From Lucifuga dentata (taxonomy: Eukaryota; Chordata; Actinopteri; Ophidiiformes; Bythitidae), in NCBI GenBank assembly GCA_014773175.1, contig VXCM01000420.1:174721-238720 (forward strand): DNA of 64,000 nucleotides, in the 5' to 3' direction. A program made the position numbers and the translations under genes. The notes below the pieces were generated by a model that was given only the letters and a program-made list of their open reading frames with translations, did no database searches and was not told the DNA's origin. Of this stretch, positions 1 to 12,175 are shown piece by piece (position 1 is the first letter of the stretch; the number at the start of each line of letters is the position of its first letter).

Positions 1-27
1 CAATAAATAGAACCTTCACACTTTACA

Positions 28-326
28 TTACTGCCAACCATTTTCCAAAACATACTACTAATATTAACATAATATTAAATTGTTATAATATTTATAATAT
101 TATAAATATTATAATTTATAATATTAAATTAAATTTCCTGCCTTTCAGGCTGCCATTGGTTTCAGTTAATTCTTGTATATAAAAATCAACATCAAGGTGA
201 GTGTATCATCTGAACATTTGACTTTGAAAGGTTAGGGGATATGGTAAAATGACATGTTACTGTTGGCAGTAACATAACGTGTATGCAGATAGTATTTATT
301 GGAAAGTCACTGACATGGTCCTTTAA
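28..326 (-). mobile_element. Degenerate copy of the TTAA-flanked MITE (copy F) in cib3 intron 4
   Basis: Blocks shared with the other copies are visible in order: CCATTTTCCAAAACATACTA near 40, TGCCATTGGTTTCAGTTAAT near 150, AAAATCAACATCAAGGTGAG near 181, GTAACATAACGTGTATG near 268 and the terminal GGTCCTTTAA ending at 326. An AT-rich run at 60-130 interrupts it. It resembles the diverged, internally deleted copy at 41.9 kb more than the 578-bp copies. Confidence 0.6.
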
Positions 327-576
327 AGCTTCACGCTTAATCATGCTCCTTAATCTATGGGTACATTATAGTAAAATGGAGGACTATCATTTCATTTCTG
401 GGGGAGTACATTTTAAGCTTCTTTGCACTATGTAGTTTTGATGCACAAAATTTGGAGCTTTTAGCATCATTCTGCTTATTTACTTTCTTTAGCTACGCAA
501 GTTTAAGTTAAAAATTGGTGGGAGTTTTTCATATATTCTTCAAGAGCAGGTACATACTAATGTGAAAATGCATTAC

Positions 577-2330
577 CGTAAATTTTAAAAGCATAGTAGG
601 CCTTGAGATCACGCGGAGCCATCTCACTCAGGACAGAAAACATGTCCAGGAAATCATCCAGTGTCATGTTTCCCTCCCCATCCTCAGAGAAAACCTCAGC
701 AATCCTCTGACGAAATGGATTGTCCTACATGAGGGATGAACAACTTTTAAGAAAGTCTAATCAAACTTAATTTTTAATGAAAATTCAGTACAGTAATTAT
801 GATCTGGCAGTTTATAAGTTGGGTCTTGATGGCATATTGCTCTTATTTTTCAGTCTGACTGGTATAAGATGTTTTCATTATGGTTTATATTGTTCTCTGA
901 TTGTTGTTGTTCTCTCGTTATTTGACTACATAAGCTATAAAATTGCCACAGTTTGGAAAATGAAGAAGATCTTCACAGCGCCACTTTCCCTTTCACAGGA
1001 GATGTCTGAGACCTGTGCTAACGCACTGTGTTTACCTTGTTGTCATTGTGCGAAGAGGCAGATAATTGACCCACATCCACTAAGGGTGCCCTGAGGGACC
1101 CAACAGCATTCTTCAAGTTTGAAGGAATCAGGTAACATATAACCTTCTAAAGAATTCTGTCGATTAGTTGGCTATTAATTATGGATTGGCAGCACAGGGA
1201 GAGCAGGTCTGCAGGGTGTGCATGGACCAGCGGGTCTACCTTCAGCTCTGGCATGCTGCCAATCAGCTCATATGGTAACTTCACAACTGGGTGGTTGGTG
1301 TAGTCAAGGGGAACGAGCTGCGGTGCCAAATCCCGATAGCGGTAGAACAGTCTAGATTAAGAAAAGTTTTTAAAAATTACTGTACATATTGAATTACAAG
1401 ATATGTGTTGTATTATACATTGTTAGCTGTATATTTAATAGGGGCAGTTGGTGATCGTTGAAGAGTTTACCCTTTAATTATACAGTTTAACTACAGTTAC
1501 AGTTTTGTTAGTCCCTATCAATATCTATCTTGGTTACAGTAAACAGAAAAATGATGAGTTGCTGGAGGTAAAGGTGTTTGTTTGTCTAAGGGCGATATTT
1601 AAATATGTGACGTTAATAGTAATTTGCCTCAGAGTACGTTTGATCTACTGATATTCTAGTTTAGAGTTACAGTGTGGTTTGTTGCCGGAACAAAAATCCA
1701 GTTGTATCAGGACCTTTCAATTAACAATGGCTGAAAAATAAATATGAAACTAATAAGTCATATTACATGCTCACCTGAGAATTTCTTTTCTTGTAAAATA
1801 TGTACAGTCCTGCAAATACAATCAGACCATTATAAAAGTTCAGAGTTAATAATATTCATTCAATTTAAGTATTTAAATTAGTGGAATAAAATTAGCATGT
1901 ATCTCATTTGAATTTGGGATTTTATCGCCCCAGTGCTTCTGGGGCGATAAAATATGCAAATAATTACCAAAAAACTGCTTTCACTGCTTCATGTGACAAA
2001 ATGTTGAATCAACAAACAGTTTGTAACACCATCTCTAAGGACACGGCACCAGTTCCAGTAATTTTTTCTCTTTTCTTTGTGAAGAGATGACAGATTCAAA
2101 CCAGTAGCTGACGTGTGTTTACCTCTGTTGTGTAATAATTTAATTCACAGAAGATGACCATTTAGAACAGAAGAGTGTCAACTAAAAGGAGTGAAGCTAA
2201 AGGTCTCAATGAGAAAGAAAATGTCTCTTTTGAGGACAATAGTCAAACGAAGTGAAATTTAAACGGGAGAGACACCGACCTGATAGGCATCTAGCTGCTG
2301 AGCTGTAAAGATGGTCTGCTTATTCCCCAT
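577..2330 (-). CDS. cib3: Calcium and integrin-binding family member 3, exons 1-4 (3' part outside window)
   Basis: Four minus-strand exons join in phase: 2330-2280 (17 codons, starting [13 protein letters not shown] with a myristoylation-type MGxxx N terminus), 1809-1775 ([11 protein letters not shown]), 1351-1240 (37 codons, containing [11 protein letters not shown] and [12 protein letters not shown]) and 724-577 ([45 protein letters not shown]). All have GT-AG borders. The last exon ends one base into the next codon, so the final exon, carrying the calcium-binding EF-hands 3-4, lies left of position 1. CIB proteins are EF-hand regulators of integrin tails; CIB2 and CIB3 are also subunits of the hair-cell mechanotransduction complex (family knowledge). 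PQLVPLDYT and [12 protein letters not shown] favour CIB3 over CIB2, which has PNLVPMDYR and a different helix. The start lies about 1.25 kb head-to-head from the transporter's first coding exon. Confidence 0.9.
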
Positions 2331-3559
2331 GTCTGAGGACGCAAACACCAAGCCTCACGTCCATTGCTGCTCCAACATCAGACACATTGGAGGGTCTGTG
2401 GATATGTCATATATGAAATACTGGGACAAAAGGAGGCCATAGCCAAAGAGGAGATCAGGTGTCGGCTGCCACTGGGCCCTTTGGTCCTCATTATAATGGC
2501 AGCATTTCATCGTTTTCTTCATCATGAATAGCAGCCCCTTTGACAAAGAACAAGGGCTGTCCAGCATCATGCCAAGTGGTATCAACCCCCTTAGTGCCAC
2601 TCGATGGCCAACGCCTCGCTGGCTGCTCAGGTTACACTCTTTAGAGGCAGGGTTTTGTCGTGGGCAAATAGGCTTTTTGATGGGAGACAGGTTATGTTTA
2701 GCTGAAAACTTGATTGTTGGACATTTGACTAATTTTAGGTCAGATACGGTATGTTACACTGTTATTTTCAGTGGTGAGTACTAAAAAACCATGAGTTAAA
2801 GCAACTAAAACTAAACGTCTTTTCTCCTGTCATGAATTCATTACAGTGGATGTATTAACACTAAAATTAGTTTAGCTGGCATGAGTGACAAGGGGTTGTT
2901 TGTTTTATGCTTAAGGTTACTTAAATTATAACAAGGTAAATAACATATGGTATTCATTTCCTGTTACAAAATCAAAGATAAACTAGCTTTGACAAGACAT
3001 CCAGGCTGGATTATCCTGCATTACCACACCAATCTCATCTCACCTCAATGAAACCTTGTAGCATATCTATTAGCATATTAAAATAGCATATTAAAGTAAA
3101 GGATGTGTGTAATTCCTGATTAAAAATGAACTAGTCATTGATTAAGTAAGTAGTTTCCCTGGCACTAGATAAAATTCATAGTAGTCCTCTGAGTGCTGTT
3201 AAGTTTAGTTTGTTGAGAAAGACAAAATCCATAATGCTAGCCTGAAGGAAGGGCAGGAGCCCTTTAAACAAAGAACAAGAGTGTTGCAGTTACAAAGTAC
3301 TAGTCAAAGGCAAACACAAATATCCAGAACTTTCTTTTAAAGACTTTCTGTGGCTAATTGCATAAAAAAGGTAATTGCTCTATTTTCCAGTTCAACTTTT
3401 GAGATCTTTTTGTTGTAATCATACTTGAATATGTGATTGTCACTGTATTTCTTTTATACAGGGAAAATTTTTATTGTTATGAATTTTTTTTACCCACTTT
3501 CTGAGCTATTTTAAGTACAGTATTAGACCAACATTCTTGCTTATTGTCTCTTTCTGCAG
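2331..3559. other. Intergenic region between divergent cib3 and the transporter
   Basis: About 1.2 kb separates the cib3 start codon from the acceptor of the transporter's first coding exon. Non-coding first exons and promoters of both genes may lie here or upstream; I could not place a TATA box or transcription start. The short ORFs here have no recognisable similarity. Confidence 0.5.
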
Positions 3560-3579
3560 TTTATACTGATTATTCAGAG

Positions 3580-3926
3580 ATGCCTCCCAATTCCAGCGAC
3601 ACATCGTCTACATTTGATGCCATTCATATCATGGATCCTGAGGAAACGCAGACATGCCAGAAGACTCTTGAGTCCTCAAATTTGACTTCTTCCAAGGATC
3701 AATGTAATATCAAAAGTTTTTTCAAGAAACATGCTTTTCTTCTGGTCACATTGGCTGCTATTGCCATAGGTAAGTGTTTTTATTAAACACTGTAAGCCTA
3801 CATTTAACTTTGTTATCTTTACAGAGCAACTAGAGCAGCACATTTGACTTTAAAGTAAATTAACTCAAAATCATCATAACTTTGTCGTCTATATGGAAGA
3901 GTTCAGTTTTTGTCTTACACTTTAGA

Positions 3927-3961
<35 letters not shown>

Positions 3962-6900
3962 CAACAAAACCTTTTATGTGCATTCGGTCCATATCAATGA
4001 CAGCAGATTGCATGTATGTCTAATTTATATCTGGTGTATGTTTATATCTACAGTATAAATAGGTGCAAATGTTTCAAAGTGCTAAATGCATTTTACTATC
4101 TGAAGTTAACAAGGTAATATTTGGAAAAACTATTTAAAATGAACTCTTTTATAAGCAAATTGATGTGAAAGTTTGTAAAAAATATTTCCACATTTTGTAC
4201 CTGTGAAGCTGTAATATTCACATGATGTTTATTTTATAGTCACCATATTTAGATGATAAACAACTGCCAAATCCAATATAAAGCAAAATTACCAAACTGA
4301 CTTTAGAGTTTTTTGAAGGAATGTTACTATTCCAGCAGTATGCTGAGTATTGGCTCCTCTACATTTGCAGAATAACTCTTCTGAGTTTATTTCATGGATT
4401 GAAGGGTTGATTGATAAGTTCTCAGCTTGACACATGGAAGTAAGCAAGGGCTGTAATATTTTGGTTTTAGTAATTCCTTCTCTGTTTTTGTACATTAATT
4501 ATTCATTTGAGCCAATTGGTTAGAACGTACAAGTTCAAAAGGTATCCACTGGATGTTATTGGTGTGAAAAAGTGTACACTTTCATGAGGACAATGTATTT
4601 GCATATCAGCTGTCACCATGGTTACTAGCCCTGATTGTGGCTTTGAACTACTTCAGCACCCGTCTTGTCCATTTGATTTGGCCCCCTCAGACTTTCATAT
4701 CTTCCCCAGCATGGCAAAAGCTGTTTAGTGTCAGTTGTGTAGGACTTTTTTTTTTTTTTTTTNTTTTTTTTTTTTTTTTGGCTTGCCAAGAAAATGACTT
4801 CTATGAAACTTGAAACTGTTTAAGTGCAACAGCTCCGAGTTAGACCTCCTATGCTAGGCTCAGAATATATCAATCAACACATTTGTATTATATTTTACAG
4901 GTGCTGTCCTGGGTTTTGCTCTGCGATTCACTCATATGACAGCCAGGGATATTAAATACTTCACCTTTCCTGGAGAGCTGCTGATCAGAATGCTGCAGAT
5001 GTTGGTGCTTCCTCTTGTTATTTCCAGTGTCATCACAGGTTAGGTCCAGAGTCTACACTCATGTTACTGCATATATGCAATTTCTGAACTCTTTTGTCTA
5101 TTATAATATATCTTTCACTTGTGTGAGTCTGTGAATGCATAGATTAAGCATGAGTGGTTGTAATGGGAATCAGTGCCCTTCATGTATGTAAATGGATATT
5201 TTAAAAAAAATCAAAAAAAAAAACTGCATTATTTCAGATACTGGTTATCAATTAAAGGATCATATCGTCCATTTTCCATGTTTGAGCCTAATATATTCAA
5301 TTTTCATACACGTAAGGTTACTGACAATCATTTCCCAAAGGATAAAACCGTATTTCAGCTTTCCTGATATTTTGCAAAATTTCTTAAAATCAAATATTCA
5401 AGTGATACACCCACCTTAAAAATCGATGTTTTGCCTATTAATAGTTACGCAAAATTATGAAGTCATGGTCGTTTAAATTTTTTGATAAACGCAGATCTTC
5501 TTTTGGGACTATGTTCTCCAGTGGAGATACATTCACTCCGCACTTTTTATTGCACTTAAACACTAAAATTATGAAACTTCAAAAAAACCTGATTATACGT
5601 CTTGTTTGCAATGCTGGATTACCTATCCCAACAATGTTTCAAGCATCAACAAGTTGATTTTAATAGCGTACCAGAATGAACTGAAACCAGTGGCGGTCTG
5701 GAAGGTAGGAAAAAAGTTTTTTAATTCACCATTCCACTAGTATGCTTTAGGAAATGATTGTTAGTAACCTTACGTGTATGAAAATTGAATATATTAGTCT
5801 CAAACATGTAAAATGGGTGGTATAGTCCTTTAACAATGTTGCACTCTTTTAATTTCAGGCATGTCATTTATGGACAGAAAGGTTTATGGAAAAATGGGGC
5901 TCCTGGCCCTTTGCTATTACTCTGGGACTACTCTTAGCGCTGTGATCACTGGCATCACCCTAGTTGTCATCATCCAGCCAGGAAAAAACTCCTGGCATAC
6001 TTCAGCGTCCTCTGGTGGTAGCGTGGATTCTGTGAGGACTGCCGATGCTTTTCTGGATCTGGTGAGGTGTGTATCAAACTTTCTGTGTACACATCAGGGG
6101 AATCATATAACAATGCTTTAAGGCATTTTTGATACACAAACTGAACCTGATCCTTATTTCTCTTTTGTAGAAACATGTTTCCCTCAAATCTGGTGGAAGC
6201 TTTTTTCAGAAAGGTGAGAGCTGCAGTTGCTGAGTTTGCATTTGTGTTTGTTTTTGTCTTTGTTATACTAATTTATGAATGTTTCTGTCTTCTATTTAGT
6301 ATAAAACTGTTTATTCCAAAAGCAGTTCTACAACAAATCCTTTTGATGTCGACAATGTGACTGAAACCAGTGAGTTCTTATTCTTATTCTTATTCTTATT
6401 CTTATTCTTATTCTTATTCTTATTCTTATTCACTACATGACCTGCCCCTAATACTACTGCTTGTACTCCCTTAGATGAAATTGAGCCGATACCAGGAACT
6501 GTAGATGGAGCCAATATTTTGGGTCTGTTGGTGTTTTCTGCTGGTTTTGGCCTAATCTTAGGCAGTATGGAGGCTCAGGGAAAACCTCTGAGGGACTTGT
6601 TTGACTGTTTGAATACTACCATAATGCATCTGGTTGCAGTAGTCATCTGGTAAGCATCAAACAAGAGGATGAACTGGTTGTTGCTGTCAAGTCGTTGATC
6701 TCCTGCTTTGTTAGCCACTGCACATAATGTATCAGTGTATGTAAAATTTGCTTTTAGTTTTAGACTCTTAATATAATCTGTCTCCAATCTCCAAGAAGCA
6801 GAGATTAATCAGTTTTGTTGCCTTACCAGATATGCCTGCTAATCTAGACAAAATAAATTAAATTGCAATGACATGACATAACATGACATGAAGTGAAATG

Positions 6901-8117
6901 AGGTGACGTGGCAAATACTATGATTATTATGACACTGATCCTGATTTGATTATATGATTTCATGTTACTGCATGATATTATGTTACATCATAGCATTCAA
7001 TAATATGAAGTTTGAACTACTGGCCTAATTATGCTGCCCTCTTCAGGTCAATTGTTGCTATGACGTGACATGACCTGATCTGACAAATAGTATTACTATT
7101 CCACTAGTTCTGATTTGACTTTATAATTACATGCTGTAGGATGTTATGTGATATCATGAAAAACTGACCTACAGTCCTAATTTTTCCACCCTCATCAGGT
7201 CAATCAAAATTCTTTAACAAAGTTTCAAAAGTGGTGAAGTGGTGAACAGATATAAACATACCCATTGCTCCATAGAGTGAGTTTTTCTCATAGCAGCTCC
7301 TGTGTGGTTTCATCTTTATCCCACAGGTATTCCCCAGTGGGAATCCTTTTCCTGATTGGAGGACAGGTTGTGGCGATGGAAGACATCGGACAGATGGGTC
7401 GCCAGCTTGCCATGTATACTGCGTGCGTGATCACTGGCCTGATGATCCACAGCTTTGTCACCCTTCCGCTCATCTATATTGGTGTCACACACAAGAATCC
7501 CTACAAGTTTATTGGTGGACTACTCCAGGCTCTCACCACTGCCTTTGGGACAGCATCCAGGTGAGCCAGCATCCTATAGCAAATAAATATAACTCCGTAG
7601 TATTATATTATATGTTGCATCATGTGCTTTGGCATTCGGCTTCTTTGCACCCTCCCTGTCAATTTCTGTAGTCATTTTATTTTTGAGAAGTAGTTAACCC
7701 AATACAATGTAGGTTTGGAAACTCCTGTCATTACCCAATTGTCTGACTAGTCAGACAACAGCTACCGTAAATCTAAACTTAGTTCTTGAGTTTGATTATT
7801 CATGTGAATATACCTTAATATATATGGTCAAAATAGGACAGATTAAACCTTATTTGAGATTTGAATTAATGTATACGACTGGGATTTCATTGTATATTCT
7901 TGTTTATTATTTCTTCTAGTTCTGCAACTATTCCCATTACCGTCCGCTGTCTGCAAAAGAATCACATGGACAAAAGGGTGATGCGTTTCGTGCTGCCTTT
8001 AGGTGCCACCATGACCATGGATGGGACAGCGCTCTATGAGGCAGTCGCTGCCATATTTATTGCCCAAGTTAACAATGTAGAACTTAACCTTGGTCAAATC
8101 ACCCTCATCAGGTATTT

Positions 8118-8180
<63 letters not shown>

Positions 8181-9297
8181 GTCTGTCTGTCTGTCTGTCT
8201 GTCTGTATGTCTGTCTGTCTTTCTGTCTGTCTCTGTCTGTCCGTCTACATTCTATATTTATTAACTAATGATGAACTAATTATTAATATGCAATGTATTG
8301 TATATGTATATATGTAAATATATTTATATATTACTTTATATGCACAAGGAGTTTATAATGAAGTGCAGTTGTGGCTCCCCTTTGTTACATATAGATGCAC
8401 AAAAAAATCTGTAAACATAGTAAACTATAATAGAATATAGATTAAAAGAAGTATATATTATATACTAATATCATAATTTGATTAATTTGTCAGCATGTAT
8501 ACATACTATAGATTATATTGCAATTATGAGTAATTTAATTTGAACAGCATTAATTTTAGAAAGTAAAAAAAAACAACAGGCTATTTAATTAGTTAAATAT
8601 CTGTAATTAAATTTATTATCTTATTGGTCAAAAATTACCTTTAATATTTATTTTTAACTTGCAACATTTCATAACATTTCAGCGGCTTGTGAATTTCTGA
8701 GGTATATAAAGTTAACATTATTTTAAGTTCATCAATGAAATCTATTCCATTTCTCTCTACAGTATCACTGCCACAGCTTCAGCAATCAGTGCTACAGGCA
8801 TCCCGCAGGCTGGCCTGGTTACCATGGTGATTGTGCTGACATCAGTTGGACTGCCCACTGAAAACCTACCTTTTATCATTGCAGTTGATTGGATGCTGTA
8901 AGTGTCATGAATGTGACTACGATCATCTTATTTTTCAAATATAATCCAATTAGAGAATCTGAAATGAAATGGCAATATTTTATTATATAGTACAGATATA
9001 TTTTTGGAATGTGTGAAAATTATAAAAACTATGAATCAATTAGCCCTACTGTATTCTCAAACATGTTTTGGAATCATACTAATCTTGTCTGTGATTGTGA
9101 GGTCATGCTCATGTGTTCCTAACCTCAGATCCTCTTGCATGTTTGGTCACAGGGATCGTTTGAGGACTGCTACCAACGTGCTGGGTGACTGTATCGGTGT
9201 GGGCGTAGTGCAGCATCTGTCCATGCATGACCTGCAGAAGTCCACTCTTTCGCAAGAGACTTTAGTCGAAGAAAACAAAGTGAATCCTGCTAAATGA
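3580..9297 (+). CDS. Excitatory amino acid (glutamate) transporter, SLC1A family, EAAT1/EAAT4-like teleost paralogue
   Basis: Ten coding exons: 3580-3769, 4901-5038, 5859-6066, 6171-6213, 6300-6369, 6475-6649, 7327-7560, 7920-8111, 8763-8897, 9153-9297 (stop TGA). They sum to 1530 nt, giving 509 aa, all in phase. The start ATG follows an acceptor at 3559, so there is an upstream untranslated exon. Family marks are [17 protein letters not shown] (TM2), [12 protein letters not shown] (TM4), the HP1 serine loop GTASSSATIP (349-358), [21 protein letters not shown] (HP2/TM8, from 429) and [12 protein letters not shown] (463-474), which keeps the Arg and Asp that define acidic amino acid transporters. 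N212-V-T is a sequon in the extracellular TM4 loop. The TM7 motif reads TMDGT rather than NMDGT (Thr385) and the HP2 tip is altered; see findings. EAATs import glutamate with 3 Na+ and H+ in exchange for K+ and conduct chloride. The paralogue (slc1a6, or fish-specific slc1a8/slc1a9) cannot be settled by eye. Confidence 0.88.
3928..3959. repeat. Poly(A) tract in transporter intron 1
   Basis: Uninterrupted run of 32 A. A poly(T) run at 4746-4779 in the same intron contains a single N at 4763, so the length of that tract is not reliable. Confidence 0.9.
5252..5833 (+). mobile_element. Full-length TTAA-flanked MITE (copy A) in transporter intron 2
   Basis: TTAA at 5252-5255 and at 5830-5833 bracket a 574-bp body. 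The first roughly 100 bp (AGGATCATATCGTCC, then GTTTGAGCCTAATATATTC and ACACGTAAGGTTACTGAC) return as the reverse complement at the right end, giving long terminal inverted repeats. The interior has no transposase-like ORF. TTAA targets are typical of piggyBac-type elements, so this is probably a non-autonomous derivative. Confidence 0.8.
6375..6430. repeat. (TTCTTA)n hexanucleotide microsatellite
   Basis: About nine units of TTCTTA begin five bases inside the intron after coding exon 5 of the transporter (donor at 6370) and fill over half of this 105-bp intron. Expansion or contraction changes the size of a very short intron. Confidence 0.9.
8117..8240. repeat. (CTAT)n followed by (CTGT)n compound microsatellite
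   Basis: Tetranucleotide tract starting five bases after the splice donor of transporter coding exon 8 (donor at 8112). CTAT units change to CTGT near 8181 and become irregular after 8205. Open frames of the YLSI type through this tract are repeat artefacts. Confidence 0.9.
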
Positions 9298-10210
9298 GAG
9301 GCAATAAGGTGCATCGTTTACTTCTCATTCTCGGTCATATCAGCACTTTAAGTTCAGGAAGTTATCAATGACAAAAAATTATGAGTAATTTGAAGTCAAA
9401 TAACCTTCTAAATATGTTTTTAAAAGTCACAATCACAGGGTTGAGGGGTTTAGTCTATTTTATTGATAAGAAACATATCAATTATATGAAATTTTTTTTT
9501 TGAAAAAACAAGCTTTCTTTGTATATTATCCAAAATGATTCTGCACAACTGCCTACATCAGACACTGACAACAGATGTTACTGTTTAGATCCAGTCAATT
9601 TCAGGAGCAATTCCAAAAAGCAGTGTGTTCATTTTTGTGGATAAATTCAGCTAATATAAATCAATATAGGGGTTAATTAATAATAGCATTGGAAAGAGTA
9701 TGAAGTATCTGCCTTGGTATATAGGAGCTGCTGGAATATTGCTGCATTATATTTAAACATTATAGTATTTTTATAATTATGTGTTCACATGTCAAAAATC
9801 ACCTGCTGTTCAGGTTAGATACCAGAAATGACTTCTTGAAACAACACAACATTCTAACTCATATAAATTATTCTAATTTTAGAAATAATTCTAAAACTAA
9901 TCTGTGAATAAATTCACTTGATAATGTTTTGTTTTACATATTTATTCTGACTGTATAATAATTCGAAATAGAAGACATAAAATATACACATTTACACCTT
10001 ACACAAGATAGCACTTCCTTCACTGCCATATATTATAATTTATGGTTATTTACATATATTACAATACCACATGTGGGGCTCAGCGCATTGGTCATTTAAA
10101 TGTCAAAGGGCAGCTGGCTGTCTTTGTGCCAAGTCCCGATTGATGACATGTATGTTGTATTTTGTATTTATATAATAAACATCTATACAGCCCAACATGA
10201 GTGAGAGATG
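9298..10210. other. Convergent 3' regions of the transporter and admp
   Basis: The stop codons of the transporter (9297) and admp (10211) face each other across 0.9 kb. A plus-strand AATAAA at 9907-9912 and a minus-strand AATAAA at 9941-9946 lie almost back to back and are candidate polyadenylation signals; if both are used the two 3' UTRs abut or overlap. Nothing else recognisable. Confidence 0.5.
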
Positions 10211-11978
10211 TTAATGGCATCCACAGCTTCCAGCCACCATGTCATTATACTGTTTCAGCACCACATTCTCATCATCATCAAAGTAGAGCAGGTTGATGGA
10301 GAAAACTTTGTCCGGCACACAGCATGGCGTCTCAATGCCTTTCACCAGCCTCAGGGCATTGATGATTGACTGGACGGTGGCATGATTTGTTGGCCTCATG
10401 TTCTGACCCAAAGGGAAGGGGCAGGAGCCTTTGCAATGGTAAGCATTGTAACCCCGTGGAGACACAATCCAGCCTGACCAGCCAATCTCCTCAAAGTCCA
10501 CATAGAGGGGGTGGCGCTGGCAGGGCAATGACACGCCTTCCTCTTCCGTCCAATCCACAGAGCGAGCGCTGCGGGAGGTTGGGCCTTCCATTAGGGCCTG
10601 GGCCAGGCTGGACAATTCTGAGGTATCGTTTGGATCTGGTGTTAGGAAACAAAGTAATACATGTTCATAGCATCATTCCTGAAATGTAAAGTAAATATAG
10701 TTTGGTAGTTTTGTGCAGAGTAGGTGTACTGATACGAAGCAGTGAGTTCCAAAATAAAATAAGTAAAATAAGCTTATGTATTGTTGCATTGTTGCATATG
10801 TATATGGGGGGGNGGGGGGGGCAGCATTCTCCCGTAAGCCCTAATCTTCTAATTCTAATTCCTAATGCTCATCAGTCACAACAGCATATTAACACATTAT
10901 CTTACCTGTGCTCTCAAGACTAGCAGAGCGGCGACCATCATCAGTAAAGAGGACCAACATGGGCTGCTTGCTGTGATGGTGGGTCTGTCCTGAAGCGAAG
11001 CGGACCACTTTCATATCCATCTGGCTTCCTCCAAGAGTCTGAACCACCACCTGGAGCCCCAGTTTACTGTCTTCATCTGCCATCCAGGAGCGGACCTTTA
11101 TGAAGAAGTTCACATTGGTCAATTAAAACACAGAATTTATTCAGTGGGATTCTGTATGTACTTACAGTGGATGATCTGGACTTTAAGAAGTGGAAACTTA
11201 CTGCTTGTGTAATGGTGAACACTTCCCAGCCAGCAGAGTGGACTGTGATGAGCCGAGAAGACAGCAGCTTCCTCTCTTGTGTGACATTGAATCTGCTGGT
11301 ATCAAGCAGCTGATAGACATTGACCTGAATGAAAGAGAGGTGATATGAACTAGGGTTCGTGAGGGTGGATTGACTGTTATTCAATTGGTTTTTAAATACC
11401 ACAAATATGATAGATTTACTTTTTGATTTCCATACCTGGCAGAAATGATGTCTGCTGAGTGTCACAGATCCCTGAGGTCGAAGCTTGAAGAGATGGAGCT
11501 CTGCAGTGAGAATCTTCTCAGTTCTGGCAACGGTGGACAAATTGAACCTGAACTCCACCTGTTCACTGCGCACTATAAAGGAAATCATATGCTTAGAGAC
11601 TGAAGACAAAGAGACGAAAATGTCTCCATCAAAAGGAATTTCTGCACAAAATCTCATCTTACATTTGTCAAAGAAGCTGCGGACAGTGTTCCCCTCCAGA
11701 AGGTACGGGTCCTTGGTGACACCGTCCACATCAGCTACCGTGTTATACAGATCAAGCATGTACTGAGGAGGCTGCATGTGGCTTCGGGTTGCAGGGGGAT
11801 CATCCATGCCAAAGACTTCTAAAAGTCTCTTGATGGCGGCTGATCGGACCTCCTCTGATTCGTTCTCTCTGGTGAAATGGTTCTCCAGTGAAGGCCGCGC
11901 ACCGGTGACGCACAGCAACGTGGTCAAGCTCATCAGACAAAGCAACATCTCTAAGGTGTTGATGGTTCTCTGATGCAT
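10211..11978 (-). CDS. admp: Anti-dorsalizing morphogenetic protein (BMP/TGF-beta ligand)
   Basis: Five minus-strand exons: 11978-11663, 11572-11436, 11324-11202, 11095-10906, 10635-10211 (stop TAA). Total 1191 nt, 396 aa, phases consistent. Residues 1-26 form a hydrophobic signal peptide. The propeptide carries VFGMDDPPA, PPQYMLDLYNTVADVDGVTK and GNTVRSFFDK, and sequons at NES and NLS. The convertase site RSAR ends at 280, leaving a 116-aa mature ligand with seven cysteines (CQRHPLYVDFEEIGW, CKGSCPFPLG, CCVP, terminal CGCH). ADMP signals through BMP type I receptors/SMAD1/5/8 yet is made in the dorsal organizer, where it buffers dorsoventral patterning. BMP2/4/16 were considered, but the propeptide lacks their pattern and matches ADMP. 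The adjacent pnhd gene supports the call. Two introns (about 90 and 110 bp) are open in frame, so a naive ORF runs through them. Confidence 0.88.
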
Positions 11979-12044
11979 CTGTCCTAAAGCTCACAGCCGG
12001 CAAGTTGAAGTTAGAGTGATTGCGGGGCTCTGGAAACTCCTCTC

Positions 12045-12052
12045 TTTATATA
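12045..12052 (-). promoter_or_regulatory. admp: TATA box of admp
   Basis: TATATAAA on the minus strand, 67 bp upstream of the ATG, predicts initiation near 12015-12020 and a short 5' UTR of about 40 nt. A CCAAT box (ACCAAT on the plus strand) lies at about 12125-12130, some 75 bp farther upstream, the usual spacing. Confidence 0.65.
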
Positions 12053-12167
12053 AAATGGTCCCGTTCAGTTTGAAGTGCCTTGGTAAACAGCAGTAAAAAT
12101 GCTATTTGGTCGCAAATGTAAATCACCAATCAGCGAATGTAAAGGGAGACTAATGGCGGTGTTAACA

Positions 12168-12175
12168 AGGTGTGA
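12168..12175 (+). promoter_or_regulatory. Candidate T-box site upstream of admp
   Basis: AGGTGTGA is the reverse complement of the TCACACCT T-box core. It lies about 120 bp upstream of the TATA box, next to a TAAT homeodomain core near 12151. Short-motif evidence only. Confidence 0.35.

Noticed and set aside
8090..8317. Open frames encoding long YLSI/SVCL repeats
   Set aside because: Translation of the (CTAT)n/(CTGT)n microsatellite after a splice donor, not a protein.
10211..11978. Calling the BMP-like gene bmp2, bmp4 or bmp16
   Set aside because: The mature domain is BMP2/4-like, but the propeptide pattern and the neighbouring pnhd fit admp better.
11073..11978. A continuous 301-aa reading frame for admp
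   Set aside because: Two short introns happen to be open in frame; splice sites and homology remove them.
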